NCBI RefSeq assembly: GCF_035582795.1
Contig: NC_134365.1
Span: forward strand, 222,039,887 to 222,103,886
Reading direction: 5' to 3'
DNA: 64,000 bases
Source of the DNA: Mycteria americana
Lineage: Eukaryota > Chordata > Aves > Ciconiiformes > Ciconiidae
Shown here: positions 26,601-43,341 of the stretch, piece after piece
Numbering within the stretch: the first letter of the stretch is position 1
How the letters are laid out: each line of letters opens with the position of its first letter
The notes under the pieces: model-generated
The model's database searches: none
What the model saw: the letters and a program-made list of their open reading frames with translations, nothing else
What the model was told of the DNA's origin: nothing
Translations under genes and position numbers: made by a program

Positions 26601-29600
26601 CGATGGCCTCGATGCTCTCGAACTCGATGTACGCCTGCTCGGAGGACTTGGAGAGCCCTCCAGGGAGAGGCGAGGTGTCGGGACCCCCCCCCGGCAATTT
26701 TCCAACCCCCCCCCAACTCTTGAGGGAGGGGTGGGGCCCGCAGGGAGGGGAGCGGGGTGTCCCCTTTGGCACAGGCACCTTTTTTGGAGACGAACTGGGA
26801 CGTCACCCCCACCTCGAAGGAGCCGAAGACGGGCGAGTGGTCGCTGGTGACGATGTCGTCCGTGCACCCTGCGGCCGGCCGGGACGGGGAGGGGGCGTCA
26901 GGTGGGGGGGGGGGGGGGGGAGGGCGGTGTCCCGGGGGGGGTGGGGACACACACACGATGTCCCGGGGAGGGGACACGCAGCTCACCGTAAGCGTTGCAG
27001 TTGATGTGAGTCTCGGGGTAGGACTTCCAGAGGATGCGGTCGCACCAGGACGGCACGTTGGTGCGGACCTGGCAGGGGTGGGGAGGGGGTATCAGGCTGG
27101 GGGGTGTGTCCCGTGTCCCCCCCCCGACCCCCACCCCCCCACACCCCAATACTTACCCCCGTGGGCTTCTGCTTGTGCCAGACGTAGGTGTCCCGGGAGC
27201 CCCGCTCGTAGCGGTAGGTGGGGGGGAAGGTGATCTCCTCCTCGCCTGCACCCACAGCGGGGGGGGGTCAGGGGGGTCCCGACAGAGGGGGCTGCCCCCC
27301 CCAGAGCCCCCCCGGCCCTCACCGAAGCGCAGGAAGACTTTGTGCTTCTCCTTCTCCAGGTTGAGCTGATCCACCTTGAGCAGTGGCTCCAGCTCCTTGC
27401 GGCCGATGTAGTTGAGGATCTCCTGCGGGACAGAGGGGCTGGCACGGGGCCCGGGGGGGGGGGACATGGACACGGACACGACACCGACAGCACCCCCCAC
27501 CCCACCGCCACCCTTCTCCCCACCTGGATGTCCATGTCCAGGCGATAATTGAGGTCCCCGAACCAGAAGAGGTGGGTGAAGCGGAGGGAGATGTCGAAGG
27601 AGCTCAGCTGCTTGTCCCCCAGCGAGAGCAGGCGCAGGATGTCCAGGTAGTTCTGGTTCCTCCTGCTCGGGGGGGGAGGGGGGGGGACACGGACACACAT
27701 GGGGACGGGGGTGTCACAGCCCCGGGGCAGGACGAGGCCCGTCCCGGCGTGCGGGTGCTCACCGTGCCGTCTTCTCGTTGCCGGAGGTGAGGTGGCAGTT
27801 GACGAAGCCGAAGGACGTGCCGTTGAACATGAAGGAGACGCCCACGGCTCCCTTGTTCCCTGCAGGGACGCGGGGGCGGCGGCAGGATCAGGCCCGGGCG
27901 GGCGGCTGCCCCGGCACCCACAGGTTGTCCCCCCCCCGGGGGACGGGGACCCAGCTGTCCCCAAGCCCTGGTGACAGGGCACAGGCCCCACCCGGACCGT
28001 GCGGTGCCCAGGCACCCAGAGCCCTCCTCGTGCAACGCACGTGTGCCCAGAGCCATCCTCGTGCAACGCGCACGTGTGGGGACCCCTCCTCGTGCAACAT
28101 ACATGTGCCCAACCCCCTCCTCGTGCAACGCACACGCGCCCAGAGCCCTCCCTGTGCAACGCACACACAGGGGGACCCCTCCCCGTGCAACGCATGCGTG
28201 CCCACAGCCCTCCCCGTGCAACACACGCATGCCCAGAGCCCTCCTCATGCAACGCACACACGTGGGGACCCCTCCTTGTGCAACACACACGCGCCCAGGC
28301 CCCTGCCCGTGCAACGCACACACACGGGGACCACTCCTCATGCAGCGCACGCGCGCCCAGACCCCTCCCCATGCAACGCACACGTGCCCAGAGCCCTCCT
28401 CGTGCAACGCACACGCGTGGGGACCCCTCCCTGTGCAACGCACACGCGCCCAGACCCCTCCCCGTGCAACGCACACGCGCCCAGACCCCTCCCCATGCAA
28501 CGCACACGTGCCCAGAGCCCTCCTCGTGCAACGCACACGCGTGGGGACCCCTCCCTGTGCAACGCACACGCGCCCAGACCCCTCCCCGTGCAACGCACAC
28601 GCGCCCAGACCCCTCCCCATGCAACGCACACGCGCCCAGAGCCCTCCTTGTGCAACGCACACGCGCCCAGAGCTCTCCTCGTGCAACGCACACGCGTGGG
28701 GACCCCTCCCCATGCAACGCACACGCTTCCAGAGCCCTCCTCGTGGAACGTGCATATGCCCAGAGCCCTCCCCGTGCAACGCACGCATGTGGGGATCCCT
28801 CCCCGTGCAAGGCACGCGCGCCCAGACCCCTCCCCGTGCAAGGCACGCGCGCCCACAGCCCTCCTTGTGCCACACGCGTGCCCCGGGCCCCCTCCCCATG
28901 CCACGCACGCGTGCCTGGACCCCTCCCCCTGCAGCACGCACGTGCCCCGGCGCGGCGCCCGCCCCCGTCCCCGCGGCCCCCACCCAGGGTGTTGGCGATC
29001 CCCGTCTTGACGCTGGAGGTGCTGACGTGGCTGATGCGGTTCTCGTGCTCCGGCTTCACCAGCACCACCACCTTGATGTTCCACAGGGACTGCATGGCCA
29101 CCTGCGGGCCCGGGGCCACCGTGAGACCCCCGCCTCCGCCGGGACGCACCGGGGAGCGGGGGGGGGGGGTGTCCCTGTCCCACGGGCGCGGGGCGCACCC
29201 ACGGCGGGGGGGTCGTTGCTCCTTCCCCCCCCCGGCCTCTCCCACCAAAGAGACCGCCCCAAAACACCCGGCGTCGGCAGAGCCGGAGGGCCACCGAGCG
29301 TCACCCAGCTCCGTCACCCACCGGTGCCTGCGCCCCGGGACCCCCGGGACCCCCGGGTTCCTACCGGGCGGTACTCGACCTCCGTGAAGTCCTTCAGCAC
29401 GGCGCGGAGGAAATCCACCCACTCCTTGTCGCCCAGGGAATTCTCCTGGGTGCCGAAGACGTAGATGTCGTGGGGGATGGCGACCGTCACCTCGTCCAGC
29501 GTCTTCCCCAAACCCTTGGAGGTGAACCACGACGTGATGCTCTTGGGCGGGGGGACGCTGCCTGCGGCGGGGAAGGGAAGGGGAGGGGGGGGAGCGGCAC

Positions 29601-32600
29601 AGTCAGGGGGGGACCCCAGGGGCTCAGCCCCCCCCCGGCCCCGCAGCGGGACCCCCCCCGGCGCCGCTCACCCATGTTCCAGGTGCCGATGAAGACGGAG
29701 ATCATGTCGGGCTCGTCCTGGTGGGAATGCTTGTTCTTCATCAGCTGCAGGAGCTGGCAGAAAGCCTCTCGCTTCTGGGGGGGGGGGGGGGCAGGCAGCG
29801 GTGAGCGGGGGCAGAGGGGCTCCCCACAGCCCCCCCGGCTCGGCTCAGCCAAACCCGACACCTCCCCGGCACGGGGGGACCGGGCAGGGACCCCCCCGGC
29901 GACATCCCCCCGCCAGCGGGCACCCAGCACCCACCCCCACGGGGGAGCAGGGCTTAAATCCCCCCCCCCCCCCCCCCCAAATCCCTACGAGGGGGGGGGA
30001 CACACAGCCCCGAGCGCGACCCACCCGGGCGCTGACGAAAACGAAGTCCTTGCGTTGCGTTTTATCCTTTTCCTTCTCGAAAACGATGCCCAGTTTGTTC
30101 TGCACCCGCTGCGACTTGATCAGCTGCCGGACTGGGGGAGAGCGGGGGGGGGGGACAGACACACACGACACTGGGCTCCGTGTGCCCCCTCCCCCCAGCT
30201 TGGGGGTCCGGGGGACACCCAGGGCGTGGGGACACCCAGCTGCTCCCACCCCCGAGCCCCACAGGGACGCTCCCCGCTCCGTTCCAGCGCAAAGTCAGCC
30301 CCAGGCGCCTGCCCGGGGCGCAGGGACCCCCCCCCGTGTCCCCCCCCCCAGCTCACTCTTGTCGTGGGTGAAGGTGTTCCAGTCCTCCTGCGAGTCCTTC
30401 TGCTTCTTCAGCACCACCAGCTTCCCCCCCTCCACGTCCACGCTCAGCGTGTACTTCTGCGACTTCCCGATCTTGGTCAGGTCCCCCAGGGTGACGTCCA
30501 GCTTCACCTGCCGCGGGACGCCGGGTGCTGCGGCGGCGGCGGAGGGGTGGGGGGGACACGGGGACACCCAAATCCCCGCCGGGGACCCTTCTGCCGCGGG
30601 GCGGGGGGGGGGGGCCGGGACTCACCTCGAAGGTCTGCACCGGGATGCTCTTGGCCTTGCGGGAGAGGGGCTGGGCGGGGGCGGCGGGGGCGGCCGAGCT
30701 CATCTCCTGCAGGGCTTTCAGCGCCTGGCAGAGCCGGCGGCGCCGGTGGCATCAGCCCAGCACCGGGCACCGCGGCCCCCAGCCCCACCGCGCTCCCACC
30801 AGCTCCATCAGCGCCCCCAGCCCCCCCCCTCACGGGGTCCCCCCTGTGCCGCCCAGGCGGCTCGTTTTGGCCCCGGCACCATCTGGATCGTGCCCCGGCA
30901 GGAGCCGGCGCAGAGCCCTGCCACGGGACCCCCAGCCCGGCACCCGCGGCCTCACCTTCTTCTCGATGCCGGAGAGGAAATCCTTCAGCACGGAGAGCTT
31001 CAGCACCAGGCTCTCCAGCTCCTGCTCCCCGCTCTGCCCCGCCGTCTGCAACCCCCGGCACGTCACGGCCAGCCCCGGCACCGGGACGGGACCCCCGGAT
31101 CCACCCCGGCCCCCCGGCGGGGCACGACCCCCCCCCCCGGCACCGCAGGACAGGGCAGGAGGGGCGGGGGGTTCTCCGCTGGCTTTCCCACCGCCCACGC
31201 GTCCCCGTGGACGGTGCCGGGGGGGGTCGGCGGGCACAGCCCCCGGGGGGTTTGGCAGCACCGCGTCCCCCTCACCTGCTGCAGGATCTTGGAGACCATG
31301 GGGGAGCTCTGCTGGTCAAACACCTTGGAGAGGATCTCCAGCCCCGCCAGCACCTTGTCCACCTCGCTGGGCAGGGCGAGAGGAGCGGGCTCAGCTTGCG
31401 GCACGGCCGGCCGGCCCACCCTCCGTCCCGGTGGCCGGCACCCACCTGTGCAGCCGTTTGCAGGAGGTGACGAGGGTCTTGTTGAGGTGGGGGAGGCTGC
31501 TGGCCCCCCCTTTCACCGCCTCCAGGTCCAGCGTGTAGCTGCCCTTCAGGTACTCGTGGGAGATGCTGCTCAGGCCGTTGGTGCTGCCGGGAGGGAGCAC
31601 GGAGGGTGAGGAGCCGGCAGGGACGGGCGGGGGACGGGCAGGGGCGCGGACCCTCACCTCTCCGCCGGCCCCTCCGGCACGGCCGGCCCCGGGCCGGTGG
31701 GGCTGAGCCCCGCCGAGGTGCCGGAGAAGCTGGTGGAGCCGGAGCGCGGCGGCAGCGGCGGCTTTTCGTCCTCTCCATCTGCAACGGGGAGACGCGGGGG
31801 GGTCGGTCACGGCCCCCGCGGGCACCGGGGGTCCCGGGAGCCCGGCCGGCCGCCCTGCCGTACCCGAGTAGTCCCTGTCCTCCGCCGTCTCCTTCTCCTT
31901 CTCCCTCTCGACGGGGAAGAGCAGGGTGCAGACCAGCCCCTGGTTGGGCTGCAGGTACAGGGCGATCAGCTCGCTCAGCGTCTTGAACCGTCTCACCTGC
32001 ACCCCCTGCGACGTCTGCGGGGACACGGGCACCGTCACCGCCCGCGGCCGGGGCACCGTCACCCCCCCCCCCCCCCCGGGCAGGGACCCCCACCGGGCAG
32101 GGGTACCCCCCACGCAGGACAGGGGGGGCCGACCCCGCAGCCCCAAGGCCGAGCCCCACGGGGAGCGGGACCCGGTGCACGTGGCTCCCCGCCGCGGTGC
32201 CGCGGCCGCCTGCCGGGAGGGCTGGCAGGGTGCGGGCAGCAGGCAGCGGCCATCCCTCGGCCTCCTCCCTCCCGGGGGCGGCTTTTTCCTGCCCGGACAG
32301 CACAAAGGGGTTTCTGTTGCTCTAAAAATACCCAGCGGCACCGGCCGGCCGAGACGGGCGCTGCCAAACCGCCCGGCCGTGCCGGAGAGCCGGGCACGCT
32401 CGCGGCACAGGGCCAAGGCCGAGCCTCGCCGAGCCGCCCGGCCGTGCCGGAGAGCCGGGCGCCGGCTGGGGGCGGGGGGGGTCCCGGCACCCCGACCTCC
32501 CGCGGCCCGCCCGTGGGGGGGTCCCCGCTCCCGCAGGGCCGGGGCCGGCCCGTGTGGCGGGGGTCCCTGCCCACCTGCACGGCCAGGAAGTCCTCCTCGT

Positions 32601-35600
32601 CGGGCAGGATGCGGTAGGTGTGGACATGCTTCTGGAACCTGCGGGCAGACGTCAGGCGGGGGACGCCGGGGGGGACGGCGTCCCCCCACCTGCCTGCACA
32701 CCCCCCCCCCCCAGCCCCGCGGGGACACCGGGCACCCCTCCTGCGGGACCCCCGCGTCACCGGCCGGGCACGAGCAGCCGCGACGAGGAGCTCCGGTAGC
32801 GCCGTCGCCCGCGGCGTGCAACGAGCTGCCAGGTCTCAGCCCAGCTCCCACAGGAAAATCCCTTCGGGACGGGTGCTGGGGGTCCCGGAGTTGACCCCCC
32901 GCTCGCTGCGAGGGGGACCCCGCGATCGACACCCCCGTGTCCCCGGGCGGTGCTGCAGCCTGCCCCGCGCCACGCCACCGATCCCGGCCCCGCTGCCCGT
33001 CCGTGTGCCGGGGCGGGCGTCCCCTGCCCGCACCGCCGGCAGGAGCAGGCAGCCGCTGGCAGCCGGGAGGCCAGGAAGCAATTTATTTTTCAATGGAAGC
33101 TCACAGGAACCGGGGACGCGATCCCGGGGCAGGGGGTGACGAGCGGCGCTGAGAGACGGGGCGCCGACGCCAGCGGGCGCAGGGAGCCGGACCGGGACCC
33201 CGCGCGTTGTCCCCGTCCCCTCTGCGGCAGGGGGGACACCGGGAGCCGGGGACCCCCGGCACGGCCAGACCTCCCGCCCCGGTACCGGCGGCGGGGACGG
33301 CGGCTCCCGGGCTGGCCCCCGGCCACGGCGCTCGCGGAGGGTCACCGTGAACATAGAGGCGGCTGTCACCGCGCCAGGGCCACCTGTCAGCGGGACCGGA
33401 GCTCGGCTGCGGTGTCCCCTGCCCCGGTGGCACCGCACCGCAGGGCTGGGGGACCGGGGCCAGGCAGCGTCCCCCTGCCGCCATGCCATGCCCCCGGAGG
33501 GGGTGCCGTGGCCTGCGGTGCTGGGTCCCTGGTGCCACCCACTTGCCATGTTGCTGGGTCCCCTGGTGCCACCCCGCTCGCCATGGCGTCGTGTCCCCTG
33601 GTGCCACACACTCGCCATAGCGTCGGGTCCCCTGGTGTCACCCCTACTTGCCCCATGGCGTCGGGTCCCCTGGTGCCACCCTGCTCCCCACAGTGCCAGG
33701 TCCCCTGGTGTCACCCCGCTCCCCAGGGCACTGGGTCCCCGGTGTCACCCCACTTGTCACATTGCTGGGTCCCCTGGTGTCACCCCGCTCCCCACGGCGC
33801 CAGGTCCCTGTCCCCCGCCCCCGCCCCTCCAGCCCCCGCAGCGAGCAGGGGCACGCACGAGCATCCCCCCACGGGCTCCAGAAAGGGGACCCCCCCATTT
33901 CTGCCCCCCCCCCAGACACGACGCACCCCCACTCGCGTCACACCCCAGCACCCCGGGGTGCAGCACCCGCTCCCCCAGCACCGGGGCTGCTCCTGCGTGC
34001 CCCGATGCCCAGCAAGGGGTCATGGGGGGCCATGGAGAACCCCTAATTGGGGGGGGGGGGCTGAATGGGAAAACCCTTCTCTGGGGGGCTGTAGGGAAAA
34101 CCCTCCCGGGGGGGGCGTAAGGGAAACCCCCGCTGAGCGATCTGGGGGGGTCCCCAACTCAAAGGAATCCCGGGGGGGGGGTGTCAACATGGAAGACCCC
34201 GAACTGGTGTCGGGGGGCTCTGTCTGGGGCCCCCCAGGTGGTGGGATCGGGGGGGCACACAGAGACCCCCAGCTGGGGGGGGCACATGGGGAACCCCGAA
34301 TGGGGGGCGGAGGGGGGCCCACAGGGGGAACCCCGGGTGGGGGGAGCACAGGGGGGTCTCTATGGGTAACCCTGGGGGGGGACCCTAAGGGGACCCCAAC
34401 TGGAGGGGTGAGGGGCCGGGGGGGGACCCCCACGCGTGCCGTGCCAGGGGGCCGCCCCCCCGCCCGCCCAGCCCCGCACCGCTCGCGGCTGCTATTTTGG
34501 CGAGTAATCCCCGGGGGCCGGCGAGCGCCGGGGGCTGCCGGCACAAAGAGCCATTATGTGGGGAGCGCGGCCGCCGGCGAGTGCCGGGGCTCCCCGCCGG
34601 CGCTGCCACGCCAGCCGGCATCCCGCCACGGCCCGGCCGGCACAGCGCGGACCACCCCGCACCCCCAAAGAGGGGGCACCCCGACCCCCCTCCTCCGCTG
34701 CGTGCCGAGAGCGGGGTGCAGACGCCCCGGCGAGGGACGCACCGCACGGGGACGGTCCCCACCGGCGTCGCCCACCAGCCGCCACCCGGCGATGCCAGCA
34801 CCGTCACCGCCTGCTCCGGTGAAGCCCCCACGTGCCGTGGCCGGCCTGGCGGAGCCGCAGCGCGTCGGCGGGAGGGTTAAAGGAAGACGGTGCTGCCGGG
34901 ATCCCGGCGCAGTTCCCTTTCCTCCTCCTGCCCCCGCAGCTATTTTTAGGCCCCTGCGGCCGCTGCCGAAGAGCCCGGCAGCCCCGGCCGCCCCCACGCC
35001 GGCAAGGGGGCTGCTCGGTGGGACCGCGGCACCGCTCCTGCCCACCGCCCGGGCGGGGACCCCCACCGGTCCTCACCATGGCAGGGTCCGGCACAGCCGC
35101 CCGCCATGGCATCCCCAGGCCCAGCTTTGCCCCCGCTGCGGAGTCCCAGGCCCTGGCACGGCCACGCGGCCACCCACAGCCGGGCCGGTGGCATGGATGG
35201 TGGCGGTGGAGGCCGGAGACGGTGAGCCCCCGGGAAAAGCCACTGCCGGGCCAGGCAGCCTGCCAGGGCCAGCGGCGCAGGAGGACGCCGGCCTCTGAGC
35301 CGGCTCCATGGCGGGGACGCCACGTTACCAGCGGCCAGCGCCAGGCCAGGCGGGGGAGACGCCGGTGCCGGACCCTCCCTTGCCCTGGCATCTGCACCAT
35401 AGACCCCGGCTGCAGCCCCCTGCCACCCACCCAGGTGCCCCCGCCCTGCCGCCGGTGCTGCGTCCCCGGTGCCGCTGGCCACCCCGGCTTCATGGCGCGG
35501 AGCTGGTGGCCACGGTCACGCTGCACCCACACGGCCGGAAACCAAATTTGCACGAGCCACCGGCCGCGGGGAAGGAGGACGGTGCCACCGCAGAGGCTGC

Positions 35601-37109
35601 ACGCCCTGCACCGGCACGGCACACGGCACAGCCCCGGGCCAGGGCAGGCCGGCTCGCGGCGGACTCCTGGTTCTCCCTCATTTGCCATAAGGAGCCAGCG
35701 GCTGCCGGCGCCCACGGGCTCTCGGGGAGCGGAAAAGCCTCATTTCGAGGTGCCCTCGCCACCGCGCCGCACCGCCTGCCCCGCAACCACATCAAGGTCC
35801 CGGCGCTGGCACAGGCAGCCAGCCCCGAGCAGAGCCGACGGCGCGTCCCGGGAGCACGCCGGCACGGCAACCGAGCCGCGCTGCCAACACGCCGAGGTGC
35901 CGGCGAGGCCCAGGGGACGGCAGGGCGGCCGGCTCTGCGGCACGGTGACGGCGGGGCTGCTGTCCCGGTGTCACCGCGCGCTCAGTCCCAGGGCCGGCAC
36001 GGCCACCGGGCAGGGGTGGCAGCGGCCCGGGGACCCCCGGGGCTGTCGGCACTCACCCGTGGCCTGGCGCCCGCCGGCGTTGCCGCAGGAGCCCCCCGAG
36101 CCCCGCAGCGCGACCCATGGGCACGGAGCCGTCCCCCCCAGCAGCCCCCCTGGGCTGGGGCCCCCCCGGGGCTGGGCCCCCCACCCGCGGCTGTGGGCAC
36201 CCACTGCCCACCCAGCCCCCTCTGTGCCCGCTTCCCAGTGCCAGAGACCCCCGTGTCCAGTGGGGCCCCCCGGGGCAGGGGGTGTCCGTCCCCCCCCCCC
36301 CGTGCCTGCTGCCCTCTGGGGGTCGGTGCCCCCCCGGTGCTCCCCCCAGTACCCCACCAGTGTCCCCCAGATCCCCACCAGTGTCCCCCCGGACCCCGCT
36401 GTTGCTCCCCCGGATCCCCTCCGCTGCCCTCCACCGTGGCCCCCCTGTACCTCGCCGGTGCCCCCTGCTGCTCCCCCGGTACCCCCACCGTGCCCCCCCC
36501 GGACCCTCCCGGTGCCCCCCCCGCTGCCGCCCCCGTGTCCCCCCGTTCCCCCCCCGCCGGTGCCCCCCACTGCCACCCACTGTGGCCCCCCCAGACCCCT
36601 CCAGTGCCCCTCTGGGACCCCCCCCGGTGCCCCCCGGCCCCCCTCCAGTGCCGCCCCCGATGCTCCCCGTTCCCCCCCCCCCCCCCCGTTCCCGCCTACC
36701 GTGGCCCCCCCGCTACCTCTCCGGTGCTCCCCCAGACCCGCCGGTGCCCCCCCGCTGCTCCCCCGGCCCCTCTCCGGTGCCACCCCCAGTGCCCCCCGTT
36801 CCCCCCCTCGGTGCCACCCACCGTGGCCCCCCCGCTACCTCGCCGGTGCTCCCCGGTGCCCCCCCGCTGCTCCCCCGTTCCCCCCCGGTGCCTCCCGTTC
36901 CCCCTCCCGTGCCCCCCCCCGTGCCCCCCCGTGCCCGCACTCACAGCAGGCACAGCGCGTAGGCCCCCGCCACGCTCTCGCTGTCCCGCACCAGGAAGCT
37001 CCCGTCCCGCCCGGCCCGCGCCCAGCTGCTCCTCGGCCGCGGCCCGGCTCAGGTCCCGGTGGTACAGGGCGGCGGCGCCGGCCCCCCCGCGCCCCCCGCG
37101 GCCCGCCAT
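23645..37109 (-). CDS. INPPL1: INPPL1 (SHIP2) phosphatidylinositol 5-phosphatase, 28 coding exons
   Basis: SHIP2 removes the 5-phosphate of PI(3,4,5)P3 and damps insulin and growth-factor signalling at the membrane. Exons 5' to 3': 37109-36945, 32638-32575, 32014-31864, 31778-31658, 31583-31446, 31366-31276, 31045-30956, 30724-30626, 30507-30357, 30131-30025, 29774-29672, 29561-29365, 29101-28984, 27859-27763, 27662-27524, 27422-27323, 27245-27157, 27068-26987, 26868-26779, 26657-26544, 26435-26347, 26235-26148, 26041-25886, 25814-25730, 25417-25268, 25183-24447, 24128-24001, 23735-23645; all GT-AG. The SH2 domain has FLVRDSES. The catalytic domain starts MISVFIGTWNMG and has FGDLNYRLD, PSWCDRILW and SDHSPVFG. 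The tail has NPAYYVL and a C-terminal SAM domain (WLRALGLERYEEGL). Expected length is about 1,275 residues (human 1,258). Single extra bases break the frame in exons 1 and 26, while all other joins are in phase. Confidence 0.97.
28005..28925. repeat. ~31-bp minisatellite in INPPL1 intron 13
   Basis: About 30 copies of a 30-31-bp unit containing GTGCAACGCACACGCG and CCCAGACCCCTCC. It fills most of the intron between the INPPL1 exons at 28984-29101 and 27763-27859. Lys-free open frames on both strands are artefacts. Confidence 0.92.
33520..33810. repeat. ~32-bp minisatellite (GTCCCCTGGTGTCACCCC)
   Basis: About nine degenerate copies sharing GGGTCCCCTGGTGYCACCC lie in INPPL1 intron 1. Confidence 0.85.
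36340..36925. repeat. C-rich CCCCCGGTGCCCCCC degenerate repeat
   Basis: Irregular C-rich units with recurring CCGGTGCCCCCC are G-rich on the INPPL1 sense strand. They directly precede the donor end of exon 1. Confidence 0.75.
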
Positions 37110-38470
37110 GCTCCGCCGCCGGGCCGCGCCGCGGGGCCGCGCTGGGCGCTGGGGCGGGCGGGAGCAGCGGAGGGAGGGGAGGGAGGGGAGGGGCGGGAGG
37201 GAGGGAGGGGAGGGGAGGAGGGAGGGAGGGGAGGGGCGGGGAGGGGCGGGGAGGGGGCGGGCGGTGGCACCGGGAAGCGGGCGCGGCACCGGGGGGGGGA
37301 GCACCGGGGACACCGGGGGATGGGGGGGGCGGGGGGCACCGGGGGGGGACGGGGACACCGGCGGGATGGGGACACCGGGGGGGGAGCACCGGGGGGGGGG
37401 GGGGGCCACCAGGGGGACGGGGACACCGGGGGATGGGGACACCGGGGGGGATGGGGGCACCGGGGGGGGAGCACCGGGGGGGGGGGAGACCACCAGGGGG
37501 ACGGGGACACGGGGGGGGGGCGGGGGGCACGGGGAGGCGGAGCACCGGGGGACACCGGGGGATGGGGACATCGGGGGGGGGACGGGGACACCGGGGGGGA
37601 GCACCGGGGGATGGGGAGCACCGGGGGGGCGGGCAGCGGCACCGGGGGGGACCGGAAGCACCGAGGGGGACGGGGGACACCGAGGGGGACGGGCGGTGGC
37701 ACCGGGGGGAGGAGACCGGGAAGGGCGGGTCGGGGCCGTGGAGCCGGGGGGGGCCGAGGGCAGGAGCGGGCACCGGGAGCGGTGGGCACCGGGGCTGCGA
37801 GGGGGGCCAGGACCGGGGGCCGGGGGCTCAAAGGACGGGGGGGGAGCACGGCCCGGTCTGGCACGGGAACGGCAGCGCCGGGGACCAGGGACCCCCCCAA
37901 CGGCCGCGGGGCCGGGAGGGCTGCACCCCGCTTTGTCTGAAGCCGGGCACCCCCCGCCCCCCCTCCCCCCCCCACGGGGGGAGGGCACCCCACGGGGGGA
38001 GGGCACCCCACGGGGGCACGAGGCGTGAGCCCGTGGGGACGGGGCTGAGCCCCCCGAGGTGGGCCGCGGGCCGGCAGGACCCCCCGACGGCCGCGTCCCC
38101 CAGCCCGGCGCAGGCAGCGGTGGCAGTGGGGGTGTCCGTCCCCCCTCCTTTCTCCGTCACCTCCCCACTCCCACCCTGCGCACCCCGGGGTGCCGGTGAC
38201 CCCCAGGCTCCGAGAGCCGCGGCAGGCGCTGGGGCGTCTCCGGGGGGTCCCGTGTCCCCGTGGCGGGGAGCCCCGTGCCCCCCGCTTTGCCGGAGGCGGC
38301 GGTTCGGGGGGCGATGCCACGCGGCCCAGCGGGTCGGCACGGATGAAGGGGGGCGAGGTCCCACTTCACCCCCCCCAAGGAGCAGGACCAGACCCCCCCC
38401 CGTGTCCCACTGCCCCCCCCCCCATCCCGCCTCCCCCAGCCCCACGGCACCCCGACACCGAGCGGGGCAG
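37110..38470 (-). promoter_or_regulatory. INPPL1 promoter/CpG island and INPPL1-FOLR interval
   Basis: This lies upstream of the INPPL1 start. It has a purine tract (GGGAGGGGAGGG type, 37164-37262) and an irregular GGGGACACCGGGGG repeat (37285-37700). No TATA box is seen. The rest, up to the FOLR polyadenylation signal, is GC-rich with no recognised gene. Confidence 0.55.
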
Positions 38471-38475
38471 GAGTG

Positions 38476-38481
38476 TTTATT
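38476..38481 (-). promoter_or_regulatory. FOLR polyadenylation signal AATAAA
   Basis: Plus-strand TTTATT reads AATAAA on the minus strand, 139-144 bases downstream of the FOLR stop codon. Confidence 0.85.
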
Positions 38482-38619
38482 CATCAGCCACATGCCGGGG
38501 GGGGGACACGGGGACACGCCAGCGGCCGGTGCAGCTTGGGGACATCCCCCGGGGGGGCCCAGGGCAGCCTGGAACCCCCCCCCACCCGCCGCCCGCTCCT
38601 GCCCGCAGCTCCCCCCCGC

Positions 38620-42750
<4,131 letters not shown>

Positions 42751-42997
42751 TTCTGCCGGGGCCTCGCCGGGCCGGAGCCTGGGGACGGGAGGAGGCTGGG
42801 GCAGAGCCCTCGCCCACCGCGGCTGCGGGGCCCTGGGGCGCTGTTTGGTGAAGCCCCTCCTGCCGCGGGGGCTGCGTGGGGCGGGGGGGGGCTCGGGGTG
42901 AAGCCGCCCGGGGGGCCGGAGAGCCGCTGCGGCTGCCGGGGCAGCGCCAGGGAGGGCACGGCTCTGCCCGGCAGGGCGGGGGTGCGGTGTCTTTTCT

Positions 42998-43003
42998 AAT
43001 AAA
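42998..43003 (+). promoter_or_regulatory. ANAPC15 polyadenylation signal AATAAA
   Basis: AATAAA lies 248 bases after the ANAPC15 stop, in a short AT-rich patch, and 339 bases before the convergent TOMT stop. Confidence 0.9.
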
Positions 43004-43341
43004 CTCAAGTTCTCAAGAAACCGGCCCCCGACTCTGGTGCCCGAGGCACGCCGGGGCGGGCTCTGGGAGCCGCGGGGATGCCCCTCGGGCGAGGGGGGGT
43101 CCGCGCCTGCCGGGGAGAGCCGGGCTCTCTGCCGCGCTTCCCCGGGGTCTCGCACAGACCTTCCTGCGCGGCCGCGGGGGGAAGCGGCTGGGGCGGGAGC
43201 TGTGCGGGGAGCGAGGCCCCCTCTTTCCCCCTGCTCCCACCGCCGCGCCCCGCCACAGACCACAGCAGCCACCGCCTTTCCTCCGGAGCCCGTGTTTACG
43301 GCTGAGCGCGTTTCGGCGCGTTTTCGGCTCCCCGGCCCGGC

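Larger units (their letters stand above)
32639..36944 (-). other. INPPL1 intron 1
   Basis: A 4.3-kb intron between the SH2 exons 1 and 2. It holds a ~32-bp repeat (33520-33810), G-run-rich DNA (34040-34400), a perfect MEF2-type CTATTTTTAG (34940-34949) and C-rich irregular repeats (36340-36920). A 1,289-codon open frame crosses part of it on the plus strand with no recognisable domain and is rejected as a gene. Confidence 0.75.

Noticed and set aside
33082-33087. AATAAA on the minus strand inside INPPL1 intron 1
   Set aside because: No upstream exon suggests a transcript ending here. It might allow premature intronic polyadenylation, but nothing else supports that.
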